A stretch of 37,066 nucleotides of DNA from Massilia sp. HP4 (GTDB lineage: Bacteria; Pseudomonadota; Gammaproteobacteria; Burkholderiales; Burkholderiaceae_D): positions 1-37,066 of the forward strand of contig NZ_STGG01000018.1 of assembly GCF_005222695.1 (NCBI RefSeq), in the 5' to 3' direction. The position numbers and the translations under genes were made by a program. This document shows positions 1 through 6,019 of the stretch, one piece after another (the stretch's first letter is position 1; each line of letters begins with the position of its first letter). Below the pieces are notes generated by a model. It was not told the origin of the DNA and searched no databases. It was given only the letters and a program-made list of their open reading frames with translations.

Positions 1-92
1 GGGTCGTTCGAGACCAGGACGTTGATAGGCTGGGTGTGGAAGTGCAGTAATGCATTAAGCTAACCAGTACTAATTGCCCGTAAGGCTTGTCC
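1..92 (+). rRNA. rrl: 23S ribosomal RNA, 3' end (partial)
   Basis: The first ~90 bases match the conserved 3' end of bacterial 23S rRNA, including the stretches GTTGATAGGCTGGGTGTG, CTAACCAGTACTAATTGCCC and the final AGGCTT. The gene begins before the window. The exact 3' end is uncertain by a few bases, because it is normally set by pairing with the 5' end of the molecule, which is not visible here. Confidence 0.95.
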
Positions 93-184
93 CTATAACC
101 TTGGTAGTCCGAGGTTGATGAGTACAACTGCTTGAATACAAGCTACCACCCAAACAATACTTCTTCCAGATTCAGAGCTTCGCC

Positions 185-224
185 CGACGTAGGGTTGGCA
201 GCTTCGCTGCCGACGCGTCCAACG
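185..224 (+). repeat. REP-like hairpin in the 23S-5S spacer (unit 1)
   Basis: A 40-base unit, CGACGTAGGGT at its left and CGACGCGTCCAACG at its right, encloses a 9-bp stem (GTTGGCAGC / GCTGCCGAC, one G-T wobble) with loop TTC. Two further units of the same family occur at 15245-15316. The unit lies inside the rRNA operon, so it is co-transcribed with pre-rRNA. Whether it affects processing is unknown. Confidence 0.75.
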
Positions 225-241
225 AATGCTCGTACAAGTCA

Positions 242-357
242 TGCCTGATGACCATAGCAAGTCGGTCCCACCCCTTCCCATCCCGAACAGGACCGTGAAA
301 CGACTTTGCGCCGATGATAGTGCTGCAACCAGTGTGAAAGTAGGTTATCGTCAGGCT
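242..357 (+). rRNA. rrf: 5S ribosomal RNA
   Basis: The gene starts TGCCTGATGACCATAGC and ends with GTCAGGCT, so its two ends pair (TGCCTGA/TCAGGCT) as the 5S helix I. The internal CCCATCCCGAACAGG and GTGAAAGTAGG blocks are typical of betaproteobacterial 5S. It is the last gene of an rrn operon, about 150 bases after the 23S end and directly before a strong terminator. Confidence 0.95.
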
Positions 358-372
358 AGTTATATAGAAAAA

Positions 373-427
373 CCCCCACCAGCCTACACGCGCTCAAGAT
401 CGCGTGTAGTGCAGGTGGGGGTTTTTT
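373..427 (+). terminator. rRNA operon intrinsic terminator
   Basis: A very long stem is formed by CCCCCACC-AGCCTACACGCG and CGCGTGTAGTGCAGGTGGGGG around the loop CTCAAGAT, followed by TTTTTT. It lies about 15 bases after 5S rRNA, as expected for the end of an rrn operon. Confidence 0.93.
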
Positions 428-510
428 GCTTTGGGCGCCTGGGTGCCGATCTCGCCTAAATCGCCTGAACCCATGCTTATGGGGGGATGTAGACCACGCT
501 TAGGAGAGAA

Positions 511-538
511 CTTAAACCGCCCCGTCATTGGCTATAGT
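511..538 (+). promoter_or_regulatory. possible promoter of the aspartic-protease-like gene
   Basis: A -10 TATAGT lies at 533-538, with a weak -35 (CTTAAA, 511-516) 16 bases upstream. The gene starts 25-30 bases further on. The -10 is good and the -35 matches only half of the consensus. Confidence 0.35.
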
Positions 539-569
539 GTGCTTTCGTCCACGCACATGATTGGAACCG

Positions 570-1613
570 ATGACCCATATTCTCTCGACACTGCATGCTC
601 GCACGGCAGCGCCCGTCCTACTTGCGGCCGCGATGTTCGCCAACCCTTCTGTCGCGCAATCGCTACCAGCCAGTTGCGACATGGGTGAACTGGCCACGGT
701 GCCGCTGACCTTCACCGCTGACCTGCGCCCCATCATGGAAGCCAATCTCAACGGCGCCCCCATTCCTGCCGTGGTGAATATCGGTTCCGCACAAAACATC
801 GTCCTCAACAAGAAGACCTTGGATCGCTTGGGTATCAAGGTACGTCATGTCACCAGCACCCGGTTCGAGGACCACAAGAATGGCACCATCAACTACGTGC
901 CAGACGGTAATTTCTTACCAAGTGGTGTGTTCGTCGTCACAGAGGGGGTGAACGCCTTTGTCGACCATGCGGATTTCGGCCGGACCAAGCTGAGGGACAG
1001 CTGGTACCTGGTCGAGGATTTCATGGATGACGCTTTTGGCGCGCGCGTCGGCGCCGGCAATCTCTTGCAAACGGATCTCGAGGTCGCGCTGGACGAAGGC
1101 TATCTCAAGCATTTCAATCCCGAAGGATGTTCCAGCCAGCATCTCGCCTACTGGGATCCGAAGGCTGTCGCAGTGCCCATCAGGGTCGACCTGTGGAAAC
1201 GCGATCCGCGCCCCGTATTCAGCGTGAACATCAACGGCAAGGAGGTCTGGGCACTGCTGTCGACAGCAACGCCATACTCCTATCTTCCTGCAAGCGCCGC
1301 AGGGCCACTGGGACTGAAGCCAGGCGCGACCGGCGCGACCCAGGAAGCTCCGCTTCCCGGCGATGGTTCGGACAAGCCGGTGTGGAGTGTGCCGGTCGGA
1401 CAAATGTCGATCGGCGGGCTGGAGGTCAAGGATTTCAAGATACGCCTGATGGAGCTACCGCACTCGGGCGGCCTGCTGGTACTGGGCACTGACTTCCTGC
1501 ATCGCCACCGTACCTATATCGCCATGAGCCAGCGGCAGGTCTATTTCTCTGCAGTTAAGAACCCAATCCTGAAACACGGATCGGTGGACGTCGTTCCGCA
1601 CCCGGCGAAATAA
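570..1613 (+). CDS. exported retropepsin-like (clan AA) protein with degenerate active sites
   Basis: This is a 347-residue protein with an N-terminal signal peptide (hydrophobic APVLLAAAMFA, cleavage near VAQS) and two repeats of the retropepsin/aspartyl-protease fold. The family normally carries D-T/S-G-A in each lobe. Here the N-lobe reads VVNIGSAQNIVL (Asn at residue ~70 for Asp) and the C-lobe reads LLSTATPYS (Ser at ~231 for Asp). The flanking family features are present: the 'LDRLGI' helix after lobe 1 and 'LLVLGTDFLHRHR' near the C-terminus. An inactive, binding or structural role in the periplasm is therefore inferred. A TTG at 561 would add three residues; the ATG at 570 is preferred. 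It converges with the exporter gene at 1635, with only 21 bases between. Confidence 0.8.
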   Translation: MTHILSTLHARTAAPVLLAAAMFANPSVAQSLPASCDMGELATVPLTFTADLRPIMEANLNGAPIPAVVNIGSAQNIVLNKKTLDRLGIKVRHVTSTRFEDHKNGTINYVPDGNFLPSGVFVVTEGVNAFVDHADFGRTKLRDSWYLVEDFMDDAFGARVGAGNLLQTDLEVALDEGYLKHFNPEGCSSQHLAYWDPKAVAVPIRVDLWKRDPRPVFSVNINGKEVWALLSTATPYSYLPASAAGPLGLKPGATGATQEAPLPGDGSDKPVWSVPVGQMSIGGLEVKDFKIRLMELPHSGGLLVLGTDFLHRHRTYIAMSQRQVYFSAVKNPILKHGSVDVVPHPAK

Positions 1614-1634
1614 GCCGGCGAAGTACGCCTGCGG

Positions 1635-3077
1635 CTATTGCGCCGTCACCGTCACCGGCTCGGCCACTGGCGCAACGCTCTGCCCGCGGCTGATGCTGTC
1701 CCCATCGTTGCGCCGCAGACGCCAGAACACGGCCGACGAGAACAGGGTCAGCACCGCCAGCACCGTAAAGCCGTGGTGCAGGGCCTGCGTCACCTGGCCC
1801 CCGTTGGTCTGCGACACGCCACCCAGGAACCAGGCCGTGACGATCGAGCCCGCCGCCAGGCCAAAGCTCATCGACAATTGCTGGAACGAGCTGGAAATGG
1901 TGCTGGCCATGCTGGTATCCGCCGGCTCGACGTCGGCGTAGGCCAGCGTATTCATGCTCGAGAACTGCAGCGAGTTGAAGAAGCCCTGCATCAGGCTGAT
2001 GCCGACGATCACCGCCAGCGGCGTGCCGGCATCCACCAAGGTGAACATGGCGATGGTCATACCGATCATGATCGTATTGAGCAACAGTACCTGGCGATAG
2101 CCGAAGCGCGCCAGCAACCTGGGGGCGAACAATTTCATGCCCATCGCCGCCAGCGCCGCAGGCATCATCAGCAAGCCCGATTGCCACGCCGGCAATCCGA
2201 GGCCCAACTGGTAGAGCAGCGGCAGCAGGAAGGGCAGGCCGCCCACGCCGAGGCGGGTGACGAAGCCGCCCAGCACCGCGATGCGGAAGGTGCGTACCTT
2301 GAGCAGGGTCAGGCGCAGCAACGGGAACTTGACGCGGCAGGCATGCCAGGCATAGGCGCCCAGCAGTCCGAGCGCCAGCAGGAACAACAGGCCAGCCGTC
2401 ATGCCGTCGAGCGTATGCTCGCCAAACACTTCCAGCACCCAGGACAGCAGCGCGGTGCCGCTGCTGAACAGGATCAGGCCGAGCACGTCCAGGGGGCGCC
2501 GTTCTTCCGAACGGTAGTCCGGCATATGGCGCCAGACAAAATACAGCGCCGCCAATCCGACCGGGATATTGACGAAGAAGATCACGCGCCATGACGTCCA
2601 GTGCACGATCAGGCCCCCGACCGTCGGTCCCAGCAGCGGTCCGATCAGGGCCGGGATGATGACGAAGTTCATCGCCCCCAGCAGCTCGTTCTTGGGAAAG
2701 GTGCGCACGATCGACAGGCGGCCGATCGGGATCATCATGGCCCCGCCCAGTCCCTGCAGCAGGCGCGCGCCGGTCATCATGTGGGCGCTCACTGACAGCC
2801 CGCACAGCACCGATGCGAAGGTAAAGATGGCGATGGCCGTGAAGAACACGCGCCGGGTGCCGAAGCGGTCGGCCATCCAGCCGCTCAGGGGAATGCCGAC
2901 CGCCAGGCCGAGGATATAGCTGGTAACGACCGATTTCAGGCTCAGCGGGGTGACGCCGAGGCTGGCGGCAATGCTGGGAATGGCGGTATTGACGATGGTC
3001 GCGTCGAGCTGCTCCATGAACAGGGCAGTGGCGACGAGCCAGGGAAGGTAGCGCTTGAGGGTGGGCGAAGGGGTCAA
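1635..3077 (-). CDS. MFS multidrug exporter, DHA2 (EmrB/QacA-like) family
   Basis: This 480-residue polytopic inner-membrane protein is close in size to 14-TM drug:H+ antiporters. Motifs seen are 'LDATIVNTAIPSIA' in TM1 (DHA2 signature), 'GWMADRFGTRRVF' (MFS motif A) in the loop after TM2, and 'ARLLQGLGGAMMIPIGR' in TM4. It probably exports hydrophobic compounds; the substrate cannot be read from the sequence. The start is a TTG at 3077, with GAGG five bases upstream. No in-frame ATG occurs before residue 21. Both the GAGG and the start lie in one arm of a perfect 10-bp inverted repeat. There is no EmrA-like adaptor or regulator beside it. The upstream neighbour (124 bases) is the PagL-like gene on the same strand. 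Confidence 0.9.
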   Translation of the reverse strand: MTPSPTLKRYLPWLVATALFMEQLDATIVNTAIPSIAASLGVTPLSLKSVVTSYILGLAVGIPLSGWMADRFGTRRVFFTAIAIFTFASVLCGLSVSAHMMTGARLLQGLGGAMMIPIGRLSIVRTFPKNELLGAMNFVIIPALIGPLLGPTVGGLIVHWTSWRVIFFVNIPVGLAALYFVWRHMPDYRSEERRPLDVLGLILFSSGTALLSWVLEVFGEHTLDGMTAGLLFLLALGLLGAYAWHACRVKFPLLRLTLLKVRTFRIAVLGGFVTRLGVGGLPFLLPLLYQLGLGLPAWQSGLLMMPAALAAMGMKLFAPRLLARFGYRQVLLLNTIMIGMTIAMFTLVDAGTPLAVIVGISLMQGFFNSLQFSSMNTLAYADVEPADTSMASTISSSFQQLSMSFGLAAGSIVTAWFLGGVSQTNGGQVTQALHHGFTVLAVLTLFSSAVFWRLRRNDGDSISRGQSVAPVAEPVTVTAQ

Positions 3078-3127
3078 TCGGGCCTCGTGGATACAACAGG
3101 CGGCAAGCGCCGCTCAAGGCCCGATTG
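3075..3127 (-). promoter_or_regulatory. inverted repeat covering the exporter start region
   Basis: CAATCGGGCC (3075-3084) and GGCCCGATTG (3118-3127) are perfect 10-bp inverted arms, 33 bases apart. Read on the minus strand, the second arm ends exactly in the TTG start codon and contains the last bases of the SD. An inner GCGGC-GCTT-GCCGC hairpin lies between the arms. On the minus strand CACAAT (3129-3124) could be a -10, in which case the repeat would act as a DNA operator. If transcription starts further upstream, it would be an mRNA stem hiding the start codon. Confidence 0.55.
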
Positions 3128-3201
3128 TGTCACGGATTGACATTAACCTGCGCCATGGACCGGCAAAGGCAGGCCCAGGCGCCGGTCATGACGCAGAGAC
3201 A

Positions 3202-3768
3202 TCAGAAGCGGTAAGCCGCCTTGGCGATGAACCAGTTAGCGCCGGCATTCGGGCTCTTGATGCTGGCGTTCGAATAATGCTGGTACTTCAGGCCGAAGTC
3301 CCACTTCTGGGTGGTGTAGCCGATGCCGATATGGTCGCCGAACTGGAAGGCGGTCGACAGTTCCTTGTCTTCGTTCTTGTACAGGGTCGAGAACAGGTTG
3401 ACGCCGATACCGATCTCGCCGTACAGGCCGAGCTTGTTGTCATTCTGATAGCGGAACACCGGGGTAAAGCCGATCGCCATCAGGTTCTTGTTCTGGCCAC
3501 GCACGTTCTCATAGGAATTCAGGCGCCACAGGGCCAGGTTGCCCTCCCAATAGCCCGACAGGTGACGGCCATTGCCGGCGAACCAGCGCTTGTCCCAGTC
3601 GGACTGGACCGCAATGCGGTACATGCGCTGTTGCGGGTTGGTACCGAATTCGAAAGAGGCGGAATCGATATAGCCATTGCCCACGGTCGACTGGGCCGAG
3701 GCGAGGGGAGCAAACAGCGCGGCGCACACGGCAGCCAGCGCAGCAATTTTTTTCTTAGTAATGGTCAT
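3202..3768 (-). CDS. pagL: PagL-like acyloxyacyl hydrolase / lipid A 3-O-deacylase family protein
   Basis: This 188-residue protein has a signal peptide (cleavage after ASA at residue 25) and the pattern of a small outer-membrane beta-barrel: alternating strands and a C-terminal Phe in 'AAYRF'. The family signature 'YQHYSNASIKSPN' is present, with His164 and Ser166 matching the catalytic His-x-Ser of PagL. In the Pseudomonas aeruginosa enzyme the third catalytic residue is a Glu 14 residues after the His. Here the 24 residues after His164 contain no Asp or Glu. Family membership is firm; lipid A deacylation activity is uncertain. It stands alone, divergent from the SUFU gene, and may be read on into the exporter gene downstream. 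Confidence 0.82.
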   Translation of the reverse strand: MTITKKKIAALAAVCAALFAPLASAQSTVGNGYIDSASFEFGTNPQQRMYRIAVQSDWDKRWFAGNGRHLSGYWEGNLALWRLNSYENVRGQNKNLMAIGFTPVFRYQNDNKLGLYGEIGIGVNLFSTLYKNEDKELSTAFQFGDHIGIGYTTQKWDFGLKYQHYSNASIKSPNAGANWFIAKAAYRF

Positions 3769-3905
3769 GGGTATCCTAGGGAAGGAAAGTGCGTATCTTG
3801 TGCAATCCGTATTGTACTAGCGAGAACAATAGCGTGCTGGCGTTCACGTAACCATGTAGCGAAGGTATCATAGACGCCCGCCGTAACCGACACACATCAA
3901 TAATA

Positions 3906-4607
3906 ATGGCCGAACCAACCGTCACTCCCCTGTACCCGCTCGCCGCGCCCATGCAGCGCCAGCCCGAGCCCGCGGTGCTGCCGCACGATCCAGTCGGCGA
4001 GCACATCGCCGCCCACCTGGGGGCGCCCGCCCTGTATTTCCACGAGACCCAGGCGGACGGCATCCAGGTCGACATCCACGTGATCGGACCGAGCGAATCC
4101 TACCCCTATGTGCGCCTGGTGACGTCGGGCATGAGCAAGCAGGCGATGAACGTGCCGGAAGGCGCGCCAGCCTATGCCGAGCTCATGATGGCCCTGCCGG
4201 CCACCTGGCAGCTGGACGAGAAGTCGATGCAGGAAGAGCGCTGGTACTGGCCGGTCGCGCTGCTGCGCCACCTGGCGCACTACCCGCACAAGGAGCGCAG
4301 CTGGATCGGCCTCGGCCACTCGCTGCCCAACGGCTACCCGGCCACGCCGTACACGGCGGGCGTGCGCTTCTGCGGCGCCATCGTGCTGCCGCCGGCGTCG
4401 AGCCCGGAACCGTTTCACTCGGTGACGGTCGATGGCAAGGACGTCTATTTCCACTGCGTGGTGCCGCTCTTCAAGGAAGAGATGGACCTGGCCCGCCGCC
4501 GCGGCTTCGCGAAGCTGCTGGACAAGTTCAACGAGTACAACGTCACCGACGTGGTCGACCCGGCGCGCAAGAACACGGCCCGCAAGAAATTCCTGGGCCT
4601 GTTCTAA
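3906..4607 (+). CDS. SUFU (suppressor of fused) domain protein
   Basis: This 233-residue cytoplasmic protein has no signal peptide or membrane segment. The core (about residues 40-225) carries features of bacterial SUFU-domain proteins: 'VDIHVIGPSESYPYVRLVTSGMS', 'YAELMMALPATW', 'SWIGLGHSLPNG' and the C-terminal 'VVPLFKEEMDLARRRG' with 'LLDKFNEYNVTDVVDPARKN'. In some bacteria such domains act as immunity proteins beside polymorphic toxins. No toxin gene is near here, so the role is open. The ATG at 3906 has no strong SD. It converges with the M20 gene, and a TGCCGGG/CCCGGCA hairpin (4618-4640) lies in the 42-base gap without a T-run. Confidence 0.85.
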   Translation: MAEPTVTPLYPLAAPMQRQPEPAVLPHDPVGEHIAAHLGAPALYFHETQADGIQVDIHVIGPSESYPYVRLVTSGMSKQAMNVPEGAPAYAELMMALPATWQLDEKSMQEERWYWPVALLRHLAHYPHKERSWIGLGHSLPNGYPATPYTAGVRFCGAIVLPPASSPEPFHSVTVDGKDVYFHCVVPLFKEEMDLARRRGFAKLLDKFNEYNVTDVVDPARKNTARKKFLGLF

Positions 4608-4649
4608 ATTAACAACATGCCGGGCAGGCAGCTCCCGGCAATCCATCGT

Positions 4650-5843
4650 TCAGCCGACAGGCAGGCTCATCTCTGCCAGCCGCACCCAGTAGCTGGCGCC
4701 GATCGGCAGCAGGTTGTCGTTGAAGTCATAGCTGGCATTGTGCAATTGGCATGGACCGAGCCCGTGGCCGCCAGCGCGATGCTGGCCCTCGCCATTGCCA
4801 ATAAAGACATAGCAGCCCGGCTTGGCCTGCAGCATGAAGGCGAAATCCTCGGCGCCCATGGTCGGTTCGACATCGGCATCGACCTGCGCCGCTCCCACTA
4901 CCGCCCGCATCGCCTCGATCGCGAACGCGGTCTGTTCCGGATGGTTCACCAGCGGCGGGTAATTGCGCTTGAAGCCGAAATCGATGCTGGCGCCAAAGCC
5001 GGCCGCGATGCCGTTGGCCATGTCTTGCATGCGGCGCTCGACCAGGTCGAGCACTTCGGTGGTGAAGGTGCGCACGGTGCCGACCAATTCGGCATGATCG
5101 GGAATGATGTTGGTGGCGCTGCCTGCATGGATTTGCGTGATCGACAGCACCGCGGTGTGCAGCGGATTTTTCTCGCGCGAGATAATGGTTTGCCAGGCTT
5201 GCGCGATCTGCACCGCCACCATCACCGGATCGATGCCGCGGTGCGGTTGCGCCGCGTGGGCGCCCTTGCCGCGCACCGTCACGCGGAACTCGTTGCTGGA
5301 CGCCATCATCGGGCCGGATACCACGCCAAAATGGCCTTCCGGGATGCCTGGCCAATTGTGCATGCCATACACGGCGTCCATCGGGAAGCGTTCGAACAGG
5401 CCGTCGTCGATCATCCGCTTGGCGCCGCCGCCGCCTTCCTCGGCCGGCTGGAAGATCAGGTAGATGGTGCCGTCGAAATTGCGGTGCTGCGCCAGGTAGT
5501 GGGCGGCGCCGAGCAGCATCGCCGTGTGGCCGTCATGGCCGCAGGCGTGCATCTTGCCGGCATGGGTCGAGGCGTGCGCGAAGCCGTTCAATTCTTGCAT
5601 CGGCAGGGCGTCCATGTCGGCGCGCAGGCCGATTGCGCGCGGCGACGTGCCGTTCTTGACGATGCCGACGACGCCGGTCACGCCCAGGCCGCGCACCACG
5701 GGGATGCCCCAAGCAGTCAAGCGCTCGGCGACGATCTCCGAGGTGCGGTGTTCTTCGTAGCACAGCTCGGGGTGGGCATGCAGGTCACGCCGGATCGCTT
5801 CGATCTCGGCCTGGAAAGACAGGATAGGTTCCACTAGTTTCAT
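4650..5843 (-). CDS. M20 family metallo-amidohydrolase (hippurate hydrolase/aminoacylase-like)
   Basis: This 397-residue protein is of full family length. The metal-binding residues are visible: 'MHACGHDGHTAML' (His99, Cys101, His103), 'FQPAEEGGGGAKRM' (Glu135/Glu136), 'GMHNWPGIPEG' (His162), and near the end 'PTMGAEDFAFML'. The Cys in the first motif points to the HipO/IAA-amino-acid hydrolase branch, which hydrolyses N-acyl amino acids such as hippurate. The exact substrate is not decided by sequence. There is no signal peptide, so it is cytoplasmic. It is transcribed alone, divergent from the molybdopterin oxidoreductase gene, with a recognisable promoter at 5914-5941. Confidence 0.9.
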   Translation of the reverse strand: MKLVEPILSFQAEIEAIRRDLHAHPELCYEEHRTSEIVAERLTAWGIPVVRGLGVTGVVGIVKNGTSPRAIGLRADMDALPMQELNGFAHASTHAGKMHACGHDGHTAMLLGAAHYLAQHRNFDGTIYLIFQPAEEGGGGAKRMIDDGLFERFPMDAVYGMHNWPGIPEGHFGVVSGPMMASSNEFRVTVRGKGAHAAQPHRGIDPVMVAVQIAQAWQTIISREKNPLHTAVLSITQIHAGSATNIIPDHAELVGTVRTFTTEVLDLVERRMQDMANGIAAGFGASIDFGFKRNYPPLVNHPEQTAFAIEAMRAVVGAAQVDADVEPTMGAEDFAFMLQAKPGCYVFIGNGEGQHRAGGHGLGPCQLHNASYDFNDNLLPIGASYWVRLAEMSLPVG

Positions 5844-5913
5844 CGTGTTCTCCGCACTGTTCTAAGTAATCTTGCCACGCTTGTCAGAGCCTTTGCATGG
5901 CATGCGTTTAACT

Positions 5914-5941
5914 ATTGTAGCCTGCCTCAAACAGTCTTCAA
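5914..5941 (-). promoter_or_regulatory. sigma70-type promoter of the M20 hydrolase gene
   Basis: On the minus strand TTGAAG (5941-5936), a 16-base spacer and TACAAT (5919-5914) form a good sigma70 promoter. The predicted start near 5907 gives a leader of about 64 bases. Confidence 0.6.
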
Positions 5942-6019
5942 AGTCGAGGGTACGAAGGCCGCCGGAATCGTATAAAGTATTGGATTCACGCAGTTTTTTC
6001 AGCAAAGCTTCATAAGAAT

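Noticed and set aside
93..241. A tRNA gene in the rRNA spacer
   Set aside because: No cloverleaf or GTTCRA T-loop is present; tRNAs of rrn operons usually lie in the 16S-23S spacer, which is outside the window.
1555..3117. 520-residue frame overlapping the exporter gene on the same strand
   Set aside because: Its composition is Arg/Pro/His-rich shadow-like, while the 1635-3077 frame gives a clear MFS protein.
4618..4640. TGCCGGG/CCCGGCA hairpin as a bidirectional terminator
   Set aside because: No T-run follows on either strand. I mention it only in the SUFU entry and do not call it a terminator.
4617..5837. 406-residue plus-strand frame opposite the M20 hydrolase
   Set aside because: It is an antisense shadow; the minus strand encodes all metal-binding motifs of the M20 family.
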